Source of the DNA: Yoonia vestfoldensis
GTDB taxonomy: Bacteria; Pseudomonadota; Alphaproteobacteria; Rhodobacterales; Rhodobacteraceae
Length of the DNA stretch: 64,000 nt
Direction of reading: 5' to 3'
Assembly: GCF_002158905.1 (NCBI RefSeq)
Contig: NZ_CP021431.1
Coordinates: 248,001 to 312,000 of the forward strand
The position numbers and the translations under genes are program-made. Below are positions 34,253 to 43,900 of this stretch, one piece after another (within the stretch, counting starts at the first letter, position 1; each line of letters opens with the position of its first letter). Below the pieces are notes generated by a model, which was not told the DNA's origin, made no database searches, and was given only the letters and a program-made list of their open reading frames with translations.

Positions 34253-35698
34253 ATGAAACGCCACCGCAATGTCAAGATCGTCGCCACGCTTGGCCCAGCT
34301 TCCAACGATTACGCGATGATCCGAGCCTTGCACGAGGCCGGCGCCGATGTGTTCCGCCTGAACATGTCGCATGGCGATCACGCAGAAATCCGCGCGCGGC
34401 ATGCGATCATCCGGCAGGTGGAAAAAGACCTCGACAGCCCGATTGCCATTCTGGCGGATTTGCAGGGGCCGAAACTGCGCGTCGGCGTCTTTGCCAAGGG
34501 CGAGGAAGAATTGGTCCCCGGTGCCGCGTTCCGGCTTGATCTGGACAAGGCCGAAGGTGATGCGACCCGCGTCTGCCTGCCGCATAAGGAAATCTTTGAC
34601 GCGCTGGAACCGGGCGCGCATCTGCTGGTCAATGACGGCAAGATCAAGCTGCGGGTAAAAGATTGTGGCGCGACCTTCGCCGATTGCGAGGTTATCGTCG
34701 GCGGCACTATTTCAAACCGCAAGGGCGTGAACGTGCCGGATGTGGTGCTGCCGCTGGCGGCATTGTCGGACAAGGACCGCAAGGATCTGGAATTCGTCTG
34801 CGAATTGGGTGTCGACTGGCTGGCGCTGTCCTTCGTGCAGCGCCCCGCCGATGTGGACGAGGCGCGCGCGCTGGCCAAAGGCCGTGCCGCGATCCTGTCC
34901 AAGATCGAAAAGCCCGCAGCGGTCAAGAATTTCGACGACATCCTTGCCGTCAGTGACGGGATCATGGTCGCGCGTGGCGATCTGGGGGTGGAACTGCCGG
35001 TCCAGAACGTGCCGCCGATCCAGAAACAGCTGGTGCGCAAATGCCGTGCTGCGGCCAAGCCCGTGATCGTGGCCACACAGATGCTCGAATCCATGATCGA
35101 AAGCCCGATGCCGACCCGCGCCGAAGTCTCTGACGTGGCCACCGCAATCTATGAAGGCGCCGATGCGATCATGCTTTCGGCGGAATCGGCGGCGGGGTCT
35201 TATCCGATCGAGGCGGTGACCACGATGGATAACGTGGCGACCGAAGTCGAAGCCGACCCCACCTATACCGAGATCATCGAAGCCTCGCGCCGGGCCGTGC
35301 GCACCAGCGTCGCCGATGGCATCGTCTCAGCCGCCCGCGAAATCGCCGAAGCGACCAACGTCAAGGCGATCTGCTGCTTTTCGCAATCGGGGACCACGGC
35401 GCTGCTTGTGGCGCGGGAACGTCCGCGCGTCAGGATCATCGCGCTGACCAGCAATATCGGCACCGCGCGGCGGCTGTGCCTGTCATGGGGGACCAATTGC
35501 GTGGTCACCGGCGAGGTCAACCGCTTTAAGGATGCGGTCATTGCCGCCGTGCGCGCGGCGCTTGCGCAGGGCATGGCGACCAAGACCGATATGATCGTGG
35601 TCACCGCCGGTGTGCCTTTCAACACGCCCGGATCGACCAATATCGTGCGCGTCGCACCTTGCGAGGAACGTCTGATCTATGCGTCCGAAACCGAATAA
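34253..35698 (+). CDS. pyk: Pyruvate kinase (EC 2.7.1.40)
   Basis: Pyruvate kinase makes pyruvate and ATP from phosphoenolpyruvate. The 481-residue protein has RHRNVKIVATLGPASN at the start, FRLNMSHGDH, the catalytic ILSKIEKP lysine, the metal site MVARGDLGVELP and ESAAGSYPIEAV. AAGGGA lies 7 bases before the ATG at 34253; the TTG two codons up is ignored. It is monocistronic and divergent from the amidohydrolase operon. Confidence 0.96.
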   Translation: MKRHRNVKIVATLGPASNDYAMIRALHEAGADVFRLNMSHGDHAEIRARHAIIRQVEKDLDSPIAILADLQGPKLRVGVFAKGEEELVPGAAFRLDLDKAEGDATRVCLPHKEIFDALEPGAHLLVNDGKIKLRVKDCGATFADCEVIVGGTISNRKGVNVPDVVLPLAALSDKDRKDLEFVCELGVDWLALSFVQRPADVDEARALAKGRAAILSKIEKPAAVKNFDDILAVSDGIMVARGDLGVELPVQNVPPIQKQLVRKCRAAAKPVIVATQMLESMIESPMPTRAEVSDVATAIYEGADAIMLSAESAAGSYPIEAVTTMDNVATEVEADPTYTEIIEASRRAVRTSVADGIVSAAREIAEATNVKAICCFSQSGTTALLVARERPRVRIIALTSNIGTARRLCLSWGTNCVVTGEVNRFKDAVIAAVRAALAQGMATKTDMIVVTAGVPFNTPGSTNIVRVAPCEERLIYASETE

Positions 35699-35764
35699 GA
35701 CGTGGCCCCGGTGACCGGCAGGGTGATCGTTTCGGTCATCCGCTGTGATCTGGGCTGAACTGGC

Positions 35765-35793
35765 TTGCACCTTGGGCGGTTGCGTCATATAGG
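35765..35793 (+). promoter_or_regulatory. Promoter of rpmI-rplT
   Basis: TTGCAC (35765-35770), a 17-bp spacer and TATAGG (35788-35793) form a good housekeeping promoter. It lies 76 bp before the rpmI start. infC, which heads this operon in many bacteria, is absent, so rpmI-rplT has its own promoter after pyk. Confidence 0.65.
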
Positions 35794-35868
35794 ACAGCCT
35801 TCACCCGCGCGTCCGGCCAGTATGGCATGCCGAGTCGCGCGTAAGACCGACCTTAAGAGGAGACGGAA

Positions 35869-36069
35869 ATGCCGAAGATGAAAACGAAATCGAGCTGCAA
35901 AAAGCGGTTCAAGGTGACGGCCACGGGCCGCATTCTGGCCGGTCAGGCCGGAAAGCGCCACGGCATGATCAAGCGCACCAACAAATTCCTCCGCAACGCG
36001 CGTGGCACCACGACGTTGAGCAAACAAGACGAAGGTATCATCAAGCCGATGATGCCTTACGCACGTTAA
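35869..36069 (+). CDS. rpmI: 50S ribosomal protein L35
   Basis: L35 is a 66-residue basic large-subunit protein: [20 protein letters not shown], then [27 protein letters not shown] lies just before the ATG. It is followed 17 bp later by rplT. In many bacteria infC stands upstream, but here the neighbour is pyk. Confidence 0.97.
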   Translation: MPKMKTKSSCKKRFKVTATGRILAGQAGKRHGMIKRTNKFLRNARGTTTLSKQDEGIIKPMMPYAR

Positions 36070-36086
36070 TTAGAGGGATTTGAGAT

Positions 36087-36449
36087 ATGCGCGTTAAAGG
36101 CGGAACCGTCACCCATCGTCGTCACAAGAAAGTTCTTGATGCGGCAAAAGGTTATTATGATCGCCGGTCCAAGACCTTCAAGGTCGCCAAGCAGGCCGTC
36201 GACAAAGCCAACCAATATGCCACCCGCGACCGGCACAACCGCAAGCGCAATTTCCGCGCTTTGTGGATCCAGCGGATCAACGCCGGTGTGCGTTCGGTCG
36301 ATGCGACCCTGAACTATTCCAAGTTCATCAACGGTCTGGCGCTGGCCGGTATCGAAGTCGACCGCAAGGTTCTGGCCGATCTGGCCGTGAACGAACCCGA
36401 AGCGTTTGCGACAATCGTTGGTCAGGCAAAGGCAGCGATGCCTGCATAA
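36087..36449 (+). CDS. rplT: 50S ribosomal protein L20
   Basis: L20 is needed for early 50S assembly; in E. coli it also represses translation of rpmI. The 120-residue product starts [24 protein letters not shown] and contains [20 protein letters not shown] RNA-binding helices. It is co-transcribed with rpmI and followed by a strong terminator. Whether the self-control by L20 exists here cannot be seen. Confidence 0.97.
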   Translation: MRVKGGTVTHRRHKKVLDAAKGYYDRRSKTFKVAKQAVDKANQYATRDRHNRKRNFRALWIQRINAGVRSVDATLNYSKFINGLALAGIEVDRKVLADLAVNEPEAFATIVGQAKAAMPA

Positions 36450-36470
36450 GGTTCGCTGCTGTGTGATACG

Positions 36471-36500
36471 AAAGGCCGCCCTGTGATGGGGCGGCCTTTT
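36471..36500 (+). terminator. Rho-independent terminator after rplT
   Basis: AAAGGCCGCC, loop CTGTGAT, GGGGCGGCCTTTT forms a GC-rich hairpin ending in four T, 21 bp after the rplT stop and 75 bp before pheS. It is symmetric enough to work in both directions. Confidence 0.88.
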
Positions 36501-36574
36501 GCGTTTGCGCCCCACACCTTGCGCGAACCCCGCCCTTTCGCTAACCCCTGCACAACCAGATCAAGAGGCGCGAC

Positions 36575-37648
36575 ATGGACGACCTGAAAGCCAAATACCT
36601 TTCCCTGATTGCCGCCGCCGGTGACGAGGCCCAGATCGAGGACCTGCGCGTCAGTGCCTTGGGCAAAAAGGGCGAGATCAGCCTGCAGATGCGCGAACTG
36701 GGCAAGATGACCCCCGAGGAACGCCAGAAAGCCGGCCCCGCGCTGAATGCGCTCAAAGACGAGATCAACAGCGCCTTGGCTGCGAAAAAAGCTGCCCTTG
36801 GCGATGCCGCCCTTGATGCGCGGCTGCGCGGCGAATGGCTCGACGTGACCCTGCCATCGCGCCCCCGCCGTCAGGGGACGATCCATCCGATCAGCCAGGT
36901 CACCGAAGAAGTCACCGCGATTTTTGCCGATATGGGGTTCAGCGTGGCCGAAGGGCCGCAGATCGAATCGGATTGGTATAATTTCGACGCGCTGAACATC
37001 CCCGGCCACCACCCCGCGCGGGCGGAAATGGACACGTTCTACACCCACCGCAGCGAGGGCGATAACCGCCCGCCGCATGTGTTGCGCACCCATACCAGCC
37101 CCGTGCAGATCCGCAGCATGGAGGCGTCAGGCGCCCCCACCCGCATCATCTGCCCCGGCCGTGTCTACCGCGCCGATTACGACCAGACCCACACGCCCAT
37201 GTTCCATCAGGTCGAAGGGCTGGCCATCGACAAGGACATCTCCATGGCCAACCTGAAATGGGTGCTGGAGGAATTCGTGAAATCCTATTTCGAGGTGGAC
37301 CACGTCGATATCCGCTTCCGCGCGTCGCATTTCCCCTTCACCGAACCCTCAGCCGAGGTGGACATCCGCTGTTCATGGGAAGGCGGCACGCTGAAAGTGG
37401 GCGAAGGCGATGACTGGCTCGAAATCCTTGGCTCCGGCATGGTGCATCCCAAGGTGCTGCAAGCGGCAGGCGTGGACCCGACCCAATGGCAGGGCTTTGC
37501 CTTCGGCATGGGCATCGACCGGATCGCGATGCTGAAATACGGCATCCCCGATCTGCGGGCGTTCTTTGATAGCGACCTGCGCTGGCTGCGGCATTATGGC
37601 TTTGCGGCGCTGGATGTGCCGACACTGCATGGTGGGTTGAGTAGGTGA
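36575..37648 (+). CDS. pheS: Phenylalanyl-tRNA synthetase alpha subunit
   Basis: PheS is the catalytic half of the (alpha-beta)2 enzyme that charges tRNA-Phe. The 357-residue chain has the N-terminal coiled coil (about 1-90) that binds tRNA, class II motif 2 around [23 protein letters not shown] residues, and motif 3 [14 protein letters not shown]. Its partner pheT is not next to it but about 21 kb away on the opposite strand, which is unusual compared with the classic pheST operon. Confidence 0.96.
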   Translation: MDDLKAKYLSLIAAAGDEAQIEDLRVSALGKKGEISLQMRELGKMTPEERQKAGPALNALKDEINSALAAKKAALGDAALDARLRGEWLDVTLPSRPRRQGTIHPISQVTEEVTAIFADMGFSVAEGPQIESDWYNFDALNIPGHHPARAEMDTFYTHRSEGDNRPPHVLRTHTSPVQIRSMEASGAPTRIICPGRVYRADYDQTHTPMFHQVEGLAIDKDISMANLKWVLEEFVKSYFEVDHVDIRFRASHFPFTEPSAEVDIRCSWEGGTLKVGEGDDWLEILGSGMVHPKVLQAAGVDPTQWQGFAFGMGIDRIAMLKYGIPDLRAFFDSDLRWLRHYGFAALDVPTLHGGLSR

Positions 37649-37657
37649 AACGGCTAG

Positions 37658-37685
37658 TTGCAATGACCGTTGCTGTGCCTAATAT
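37658..37685 (+). promoter_or_regulatory. Promoter of the orphan gene after pheS
   Basis: TTGCAA (37658-37663), a 16-bp spacer and TAATAT (37680-37685) resemble a sigma70 promoter. It lies 25 bp before the ATG of the gene at 37711, with AAAGG in between as ribosome binding site. Confidence 0.6.
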
Positions 37686-37710
37686 ACCTTTGTAGCGAAA
37701 GGTTGCGTCA

Positions 37711-38133
37711 ATGTTTGGATGGCTGAGAAAGAGAGAAAGGCGTGAGCATATCAAGCTTCTGAAACAGAATGTGCTGGCTGCTCAGTACCTCTCGGAGTTT
37801 CAGTCGCAGCGACTGGCCATGGATCCGTCGGCAGACACCGACTTTTTGTCTACTTTAAAACTCGCCGCATTTTCTTCGGATCAGTATCTGTTCGATTTGG
37901 AGAGCTATAGGTTGATGGATCCAGATCGTTTCAACGAACAGTACGGAGCAAACAAAAATTTTCGGCGGCTCTACGACCAAATACTCTATGGCAGGAAAGC
38001 GTTTGCCCGCCAGTTTGGAAAAGCCGCAGAGAAACTTGAGCCATTTGACCAAAAATTTCAGCCTAATGAGGGATGGGACATTTTTCTTGAGAGATTTCCC
38101 ACGTCAATGGAGGAAAGGTTTAAGGGTCAGTAG
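37711..38133 (+). CDS. Hypothetical protein, low-GC orphan
   Basis: A 140-residue, charged and helical protein without signal peptide or membrane segment; it starts MFGWLRKRERREHIK and has a tyrosine- and phenylalanine-rich middle (SSDQYLFDLESYR, YDQILYGRKAFARQFG). No family is recognised. Its codons use many A/T third bases, unlike the flanking genes, and it has its own promoter; both suggest recent acquisition. The 57 bases to the next gene hold a weak inverted repeat only. Confidence 0.7.
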   Translation: MFGWLRKRERREHIKLLKQNVLAAQYLSEFQSQRLAMDPSADTDFLSTLKLAAFSSDQYLFDLESYRLMDPDRFNEQYGANKNFRRLYDQILYGRKAFARQFGKAAEKLEPFDQKFQPNEGWDIFLERFPTSMEERFKGQ

Positions 38134-38190
38134 CAAGTTAATCGTCGTCTGCTAACACTTCTCGGCACATTGTAGCAGAAGTCCGAAACT

Positions 38191-39843
38191 CTACTTTTCC
38201 TGCGCCGCCGCCCTGACCGCGCTCAGCGTGGCGCCTGTGCTCAACGCCTCTTCATCCACCTTGCAGGCGATGATCGCAAAGGTGCCTGCGGCCTGCGCGC
38301 GCGCGAAAGCGGCGGCGAAATCGGCAGAGGTCGTGACCGTCTCGCCATAGCCGCCATAGGCACGGGCGAGGGTGGCGAAATCGGGGTTGGCCAGCATCGT
38401 GCCGGACACGCGGCCGGGATAATGCTTTTCCTGATGCATCCGGATCGTACCGTAACGGCCGTTATCCATCACCACGATGATCGGTGTCGCGCCGTGCTGC
38501 GCGGCGGTGGACAGCTCGTTGCAGGTCATCTGGAAACAGCCGTCGCCCGCAAGGCAGACCACCGTCCGGTCGGGATATTCCAGCGACGCCGAAATCGCCG
38601 CCGGAAAGCCGTAACCCATCGACCCAGACGTTGGTGCCAGCTGTGTGCCGTGTTTCTTGTAGACGAAATAGCGGTGCAGCCATGCCGCGTAATTGCCCGC
38701 GCCGTTAGTGACAATCGCATCATCGGGCAGATGATCCGACAGCCAAGTGATGACCTGTTCCTGTTTCAACGCGCCGGGGCTTTCCTGCGGGCTGATCCAG
38801 GTGTCGTAATCGGCGCGCGCGGCGGCGGTCCAGTCGGACCAGCCACCCACAGGGCTGGCCGCGACCAGCGCGCGCAGGGCGGCGGGGGCGGTTGCCACCA
38901 CGCCGATATCGGGGGCATAGACGCGCCCGATCTCATCCGCATCGGCATGGATATGGATGATGGTTTTCTGCGGGGCGGCGGGATCGACGAGCGTGTAGCC
39001 CTGCGTCTCGATATCGCCGAAACGCGTGCCGATCAGCAGCAGCAAATCCGCCTCGCGCAGACGCGCGGCAAGGCGCGGATTGATCCCGACGTTCAGATCA
39101 CCGGCATAGCAGCCATGCCGGTTGTCGATGTAATCCTGCCGGCGGAAACCCACCGCGACAGGCAGCTGCTGCTGTTCGGCAAAGGCTTGCAGATCGGCCT
39201 GCGCCTGCGCGTCCCAATGCGGCCCACCCACCACGACCAGCGGGCGTTTGGCCTGTCCTAGCGCTTGCAGGATGGCCTCTGTTGCCGCGCTGGGCATCTG
39301 GGCCTCATGCACCTCGCCCAGCCGGATATCGGGCACATCGGCCATATCGCTCAGCATGTTTTCCGGCAGGGCCAGCACGACAGGGCCGGGCCTGCCAGAC
39401 ATGGCCACACGAAAGGCGCGGCCAATATATTCGGGCAGCCGGTCGGTGTCGTCGATCTGGGCGACCCATTTGGCGATGGGGCCGAACATGGCCTTGTAAT
39501 CAACCTCTTGAAAGGTCTCGCGGTCGGTGTGGCGGTTGTCGATCTGACCCACGAACAGCACCATCGGCGTGCTGTCCTGCATCGCGATATGGATGCCCGC
39601 ACTGGCATTTGTCGCCCCCGGTCCGCGGGTGACGAAACACACGCCGGGCTGGCCTGTCATCTTGCCATAGCTTTCCGCCATCATCGCGGCCCCGCCTTCC
39701 TGACGGCAGACGATATTGGTGATGCCGCTGTCATAAAGCCCGTCGAGGGCGGCGAGAAAGCTTTCGCCCGGCACCGAAAACACGCGCCGCACCCCCAGTT
39801 TCACCAATTGATCGCTGAGTATCTTGCCGCCGTGCCGTTCCAT
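38191..39843 (-). CDS. Thiamine pyrophosphate enzyme, acetolactate synthase-like
   Basis: A 550-residue ThDP-dependent enzyme with the three usual domains: an N-terminal PYR domain with the catalytic Glu in FSVPGESF, a central domain and a C-terminal PP domain with GDG...DN (GDGCFQMTCNE, VMDNGRYG). It is like the large subunit of acetolactate synthase, but no small subunit (ilvH) gene follows and the protein is often annotated only as ThDP-binding. The substrate could be a 2-keto acid such as pyruvate, glyoxylate or a sulfonate keto acid. It stands alone, divergent from an FMN reductase. Confidence 0.85.
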   Translation of the reverse strand: MERHGGKILSDQLVKLGVRRVFSVPGESFLAALDGLYDSGITNIVCRQEGGAAMMAESYGKMTGQPGVCFVTRGPGATNASAGIHIAMQDSTPMVLFVGQIDNRHTDRETFQEVDYKAMFGPIAKWVAQIDDTDRLPEYIGRAFRVAMSGRPGPVVLALPENMLSDMADVPDIRLGEVHEAQMPSAATEAILQALGQAKRPLVVVGGPHWDAQAQADLQAFAEQQQLPVAVGFRRQDYIDNRHGCYAGDLNVGINPRLAARLREADLLLLIGTRFGDIETQGYTLVDPAAPQKTIIHIHADADEIGRVYAPDIGVVATAPAALRALVAASPVGGWSDWTAAARADYDTWISPQESPGALKQEQVITWLSDHLPDDAIVTNGAGNYAAWLHRYFVYKKHGTQLAPTSGSMGYGFPAAISASLEYPDRTVVCLAGDGCFQMTCNELSTAAQHGATPIIVVMDNGRYGTIRMHQEKHYPGRVSGTMLANPDFATLARAYGGYGETVTTSADFAAAFARAQAAGTFAIIACKVDEEALSTGATLSAVRAAAQEK

Positions 39844-39945
39844 GATCTGCTCCTTGCCGTTTTGGCCGGATCATCTGTGAAAGCCGCGCCTTGCGCAATC
39901 GCACAATCGGGTTAGGTCTAGGCGCGAACAAGGAAAGATGAACAG

Positions 39946-40476
39946 ATGACGACATTACTTGGCATTTCGGGATCGCTGCGCAAGGCGTCGACCAACACCA
40001 TGCTGATGCGCAATGCTGCAGATATTTTTGGGGCTGACAGCTTTGTCGAAGGCAACATCCGCTTCCCGCTTTATGATGGTGATCTGGAACAGGCCGAGGG
40101 TATCCCCGCCGCTGTCCAGACACTTGCCGACCAGATCGCTGCCGCCGATGCAGTGATCATCGCGACACCCGAATATAACAAGGCCATTTCGGGCGCGCTG
40201 AAAAACGCGCTCGACTGGGTCAGTCGGACCAAGGGCGGCGTCTGGAAAAACAAGCCGCTGGCGATCATGTCCGCGACAGGCGGGCGGGCAGGCGGCGAGA
40301 GGTCGCAGTTTTCGCTGCGCTTGGCGATGATGCCGTTTCGCCCGCATATCCTGCAGGGGCCAGAGGTGCTGGTCGCCAATTCCGCGCAGGAATTCGACGA
40401 GAATGGCAAGCTGACCGGCGAGATCTATATCAAGCTTTTGACGGAATTGATGGGTGATCTGCGCGCATTGACCTGA
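39946..40476 (+). CDS. NADPH-dependent FMN reductase family protein
   Basis: A 176-residue flavodoxin-like protein of the ChrR/AzoR group: LGISGSLRKASTN is the FMN phosphate loop and PEYNKAISGALKNALDW the second flavin contact. Such enzymes reduce quinones, azo dyes, chromate or FMN with NAD(P)H and protect against redox stress. It is divergent from the ThDP enzyme, with a 102-bp shared control region, and is followed by a small membrane protein gene. Confidence 0.9.
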   Translation: MTTLLGISGSLRKASTNTMLMRNAADIFGADSFVEGNIRFPLYDGDLEQAEGIPAAVQTLADQIAAADAVIIATPEYNKAISGALKNALDWVSRTKGGVWKNKPLAIMSATGGRAGGERSQFSLRLAMMPFRPHILQGPEVLVANSAQEFDENGKLTGEIYIKLLTELMGDLRALT

Positions 40477-40550
40477 TCCGCACGACAGCACTGGCAATTA
40501 TGCCATGCGCCACCTACATCGGCCAGAACCACAGTAAAAGGTGATTGGTG

Positions 40551-40934
40551 ATGGGTGCAGGTGGCAGCGATGGCGGAACGGGGCAATTTCTGATCGGTCT
40601 GATCATGATGATTGGCGGCGGTTATCTGCTGCTGAACGGGATCGTCATACGGCCCAGTCTGGGCGGGCGAATCTTCGGTCTGGGTGGTATGCCGGTCACA
40701 TCGGGCATGATCCTGATCCCGCTGATGTTCGGAATCGGGCTGATCTTTTACAATGCCAAAAGCCGGATCGGCTGGATCATCGCGGGCGCATCGCTGATCG
40801 CGCTGATTTTCGGCGTGATCGCCAATACATCCGTGCAATTCGCAAGGCTGAGCGTGTTTGACCTGTTGGTCATTATGGTGCTGCTGGTGGGCGGTCTGGG
40901 CCTGTTCCTGCGCAGCTTGCGCAAATCGGGCTGA
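40551..40934 (+). CDS. Small integral membrane protein, unknown function
   Basis: A 127-residue protein with four hydrophobic helices (about 13-35, 48-64, 70-90, 99-120) and little else. The ATG at 40551 is chosen because AAAGGTG lies 7 bases before it, although TTG and GTG codons precede in frame. I know no function. It is on the same strand as the FMN reductase gene 74 bp upstream and convergent with ggt. Confidence 0.7.
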   Translation: MGAGGSDGGTGQFLIGLIMMIGGGYLLLNGIVIRPSLGGRIFGLGGMPVTSGMILIPLMFGIGLIFYNAKSRIGWIIAGASLIALIFGVIANTSVQFARLSVFDLLVIMVLLVGGLGLFLRSLRKSG

Positions 40935-40950
40935 CCGTGCCTGCCATCAA

Positions 40951-42525
40951 TCAATAACCCAGCGCGCACCCATCCTTGCGCGGGTCACTGCCGCCTTCCA
41001 GCACGCCATCCGCATGGATCATGATCGCCTGTGATCCGCCGATCGCTGTGTCCGGCTTCTGCAGCTGATGGCCCATCGCGGCCAGTTCCGCCTTGACCGG
41101 ATCGCTATAGCCGTTCTCGACATTCAGCACAGCGCCTTCGGCAAAGCTGCGCGGCGCGTCAATCGCGGCCTGCGGCGACAGGCCGAAATCGGTGACATTG
41201 GACACGAACCGCGCATGGCCGGTCGCCTGATATTGCCCGCCCATCACGCCAAAAGGCATGATGACCTTGCCGTCTTTTTTCAGCATGGCCGGGATGATCG
41301 TATGCATCGGGCGCTTGCCGCCGCCGACCTCGTTCGGATGCCCCTGTTGCAGGGTAAAGCCCGCGCCCCGGTTGTGAAACAGAATGCCGAACTTGTCCGA
41401 GGCAATGCCCGACCCAAAGGCATGGAACACCGAATAGATCAGCGACACGGCCATCCGGTCCTTGTCGACGACGGTGATATAGATCGTGTCTTTATGCACG
41501 GCCTCTGCGCCCGGCAAACCTGCGGGCATGGCGCGTTTGGGGTCGATTAGCGCTGCCAGCTTTGCCGCCGTTTCGGGCCCGGTCATGTGATCCAGCCGCG
41601 TCATGTAATCCGGATCAGCCATAAAGCGGTTGCGCGTGTCATAGGCAAGCTTGGTCGCCTCGGCCTCGATATGTGCGCGCTGGGCGCCCCAAGGGTCCAT
41701 CGCGGCGATATCGAACTGCTTGAGGATGTTCAGCAGCAGGATCGCGGTCGCCCCTTGGCCATTGGGTGGATGCTCGCACAGCTCTAGCCCGCCATAGCCG
41801 CCGCTGATCGGATCGGTGTAATCGCTTGCGGTGGCGGCGAAATCTTCCAGCTGATGGGTGCCGCCTTGGGCGCGCAGGGCGGCGACCATATCCTCGGCCA
41901 CCTCGCCTTCATAGAAACCGGCGCGGCCTTCCATGGCGATACGGCGCAGGGCCTCGGCCTGGCGGGGGGCGGCAAAGACCTGACCGGGGCGCGGCGGCTT
42001 GCCGTCCAGCAAAAACAGATCGCGCGCTGTGCCCGACAGGTTGCCATCGGCCCTGGCCCAGTCGGATGCGACACGTTCCGCCACCGGCACGCCGGTTTGC
42101 GCATAATGGATCGCGGGGGCGAGCACGGCTTTCAGCCCCAGCTTGCCCCAATCTTTGGACAAACGACAAAAGGCATCCACCGCCCCCGGCACGCTGACAG
42201 CATCGGCACTATAGGGCGCGATGACCGGACCCTTGGCGCGCAAGGCATCCGCATCAATACCCGCAGGCGCACGGCCCGATCCGTTCAGCGCCAGCACGCG
42301 GTCTTCACCCGGAGGGGTGAAAAGCACAAAGCAATCGCCGCCGATACCTGTCATCTGCGGCTCGCAGATACCCAGCAGCACCGCCCCCGCGATGGCCGCA
42401 TCCATGGCATTGCCGCCTGATTCCAGCATCTGCACCGCGACCTTGGCCGCCAAGGGATGCGACGTCGCACACATGCCATTGGTGGCGTAAACGGCCGACC
42501 GGCCCGGTTTGTGAAAATCGCGCAT
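40951..42525 (-). CDS. ggt: Gamma-glutamyltransferase (EC 2.3.2.2)
   Basis: Gamma-glutamyltransferases cleave the gamma-glutamyl bond of glutathione and related amides, and mature by self-cleavage before a nucleophilic threonine. The 524-residue chain has the family start ATSHPLAAKVAVQMLESGGNAMDAAIA, and the Thr of HKDTIYITVVDKDRMA as likely nucleophile; the oxyanion GGG of KRPMH region follows. No signal peptide is seen in the form starting at 42525, so it may be cytosolic, as for other short-N-terminus members whose physiological substrate is not glutathione. Confidence 0.9.
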   Translation of the reverse strand: MRDFHKPGRSAVYATNGMCATSHPLAAKVAVQMLESGGNAMDAAIAGAVLLGICEPQMTGIGGDCFVLFTPPGEDRVLALNGSGRAPAGIDADALRAKGPVIAPYSADAVSVPGAVDAFCRLSKDWGKLGLKAVLAPAIHYAQTGVPVAERVASDWARADGNLSGTARDLFLLDGKPPRPGQVFAAPRQAEALRRIAMEGRAGFYEGEVAEDMVAALRAQGGTHQLEDFAATASDYTDPISGGYGGLELCEHPPNGQGATAILLLNILKQFDIAAMDPWGAQRAHIEAEATKLAYDTRNRFMADPDYMTRLDHMTGPETAAKLAALIDPKRAMPAGLPGAEAVHKDTIYITVVDKDRMAVSLIYSVFHAFGSGIASDKFGILFHNRGAGFTLQQGHPNEVGGGKRPMHTIIPAMLKKDGKVIMPFGVMGGQYQATGHARFVSNVTDFGLSPQAAIDAPRSFAEGAVLNVENGYSDPVKAELAAMGHQLQKPDTAIGGSQAIMIHADGVLEGGSDPRKDGCALGY

Positions 42526-42652
42526 CTGCTGTCTCTCCCTGCGATATGCTGGCGAGCCTACGACAATCGCGGCGGTCTGCAACGGCAAACTGGGGGCTTT
42601 TCCTTTGGGCGGCGGGGGCCTAGTTTCGGGGCAATCAAGGAAAGGTTCACCG

Positions 42653-43813
42653 ATGCAGGATGTCGTGATCACCGGGGCCGCGCGGACGGCAATGGGCGGC
42701 TTTCAAGGCGTTTTCGCGGCTGTCGACGCGCCGACATTGGGCGGTGCCGCGATTCGGGCCGCGCTGGAAAATGCGGGCCTGGCCGCGGTGGACGAGGTGC
42801 TGATGGGCTGCGTCCTGCCCGCGGGTCTGGGCCAGGCCCCGGCGCGACAGGCCGCCTTTCTGGGTGGATTGGGCGAAGAGGTGCCCGCCACCACGCTCAA
42901 CAAGATGTGCGGATCGGGTATGAAGGCTGCGATGATGGCCTATGACCAGATCGCGGCAGGCGGTGCCGATGTGATGATCGCAGGCGGCATGGAAAGCATG
43001 ACCAACGCCCCCTATCTGATGCCGAAACTGCGCAGCGGTGCGCGGATCGGGCACGCCCAAGTGATCGACAGCATGTTCCTCGACGGGCTCGAAGACGCCT
43101 ATGACAAGGGCCGCCTGATGGGCACCTTCGCCGAGGATTGCGCCACGACCTATCAATTCACCCGCGCGGCACAGGATGAATATGCGCTGCAATCGCTGGC
43201 GCAGGCGCTGGCCGCCCAGGACAGCGGGGCCTTTGATCATGAAATCACCCCCGTCACGCTGAAATCCCGCGCGGGCGAGATCAGGGTCACCGCTGACGAA
43301 CAACCCGCCAAGGCGCGGCCCGAAAAGATCCCCACGCTCAAACCCGCCTTCCGCGAGGGTGGCACGGTGACAGCGGCCAATGCATCGAGCATTTCCGACG
43401 GTGCCGCCGCCCTCGTGCTGGCGCGCGGCGATACGGCCACCAACATCCGCGCGCGGATCATGGGCCATGCCAGCCATGCGCAGGCCCCCGGTCTTTTCAC
43501 CACGGCTCCCGTGCCAGCGGCGCAAAAACTGCTGGCGCGGCTTGGCTGGACCACCGATGATGTCGATCTGTGGGAAGTGAACGAGGCTTTTGCCGTGGTC
43601 CCCATGGCCTTCATGCGCGAAATGAATATCCCCCGCGACCGCGTCAACGTGCATGGCGGCGCCTGTGCGCTGGGCCATCCGATTGGGGCCTCGGGTGCGC
43701 GGATCATCGTGACCTTGCTCAACGCGCTGGAAACCCGCGGCTTGCGGCGCGGGATCGCTGCGATCTGTATCGGCGGTGGCGAAGGCACGGCGATTGCCAT
43801 CGAACGCCCGTAA
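42653..43813 (+). CDS. Acetyl-CoA acetyltransferase / thiolase
   Basis: A 386-residue thiolase. Catalytic residues are Cys in NKMCGSGMKA, His in ACALGHPIGASGAR and Cys in ICIGGGEG. The enzyme joins two acetyl-CoA to acetoacetyl-CoA (PHB or ketone-body routes) or works in the reverse direction in degradation. No phaB, bkd or crotonase gene is next to it, so the direction is not fixed by context. Start 42653 follows AAAGG; the upstream in-frame part is intergenic. It is divergent from ggt. Confidence 0.92.
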   Translation: MQDVVITGAARTAMGGFQGVFAAVDAPTLGGAAIRAALENAGLAAVDEVLMGCVLPAGLGQAPARQAAFLGGLGEEVPATTLNKMCGSGMKAAMMAYDQIAAGGADVMIAGGMESMTNAPYLMPKLRSGARIGHAQVIDSMFLDGLEDAYDKGRLMGTFAEDCATTYQFTRAAQDEYALQSLAQALAAQDSGAFDHEITPVTLKSRAGEIRVTADEQPAKARPEKIPTLKPAFREGGTVTAANASSISDGAAALVLARGDTATNIRARIMGHASHAQAPGLFTTAPVPAAQKLLARLGWTTDDVDLWEVNEAFAVVPMAFMREMNIPRDRVNVHGGACALGHPIGASGARIIVTLLNALETRGLRRGIAAICIGGGEGTAIAIERP

Positions 43814-43843
43814 CATCTTTCGAGATTAAATATCCTCCGGGGG
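43814..43843 (-). repeat. Dispersed repeat, family C, divergent copy
   Basis: Directly after the thiolase stop, the plus strand reads CATCTTTCGAG, then an AT-rich core and CCTCCGGGGG. This matches the inverted orientation of the 32-bp element of 29033 and 44384 at most positions, with changes in the core. The rest of the gap to 43900 has no other feature than the msrC ribosome binding region. Confidence 0.6.
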
Positions 43844-43900
43844 ACATGCCGCAGGCATGGGGGGTGGAAAACCCCCTGCATCATCAGATCAGGACACAGA

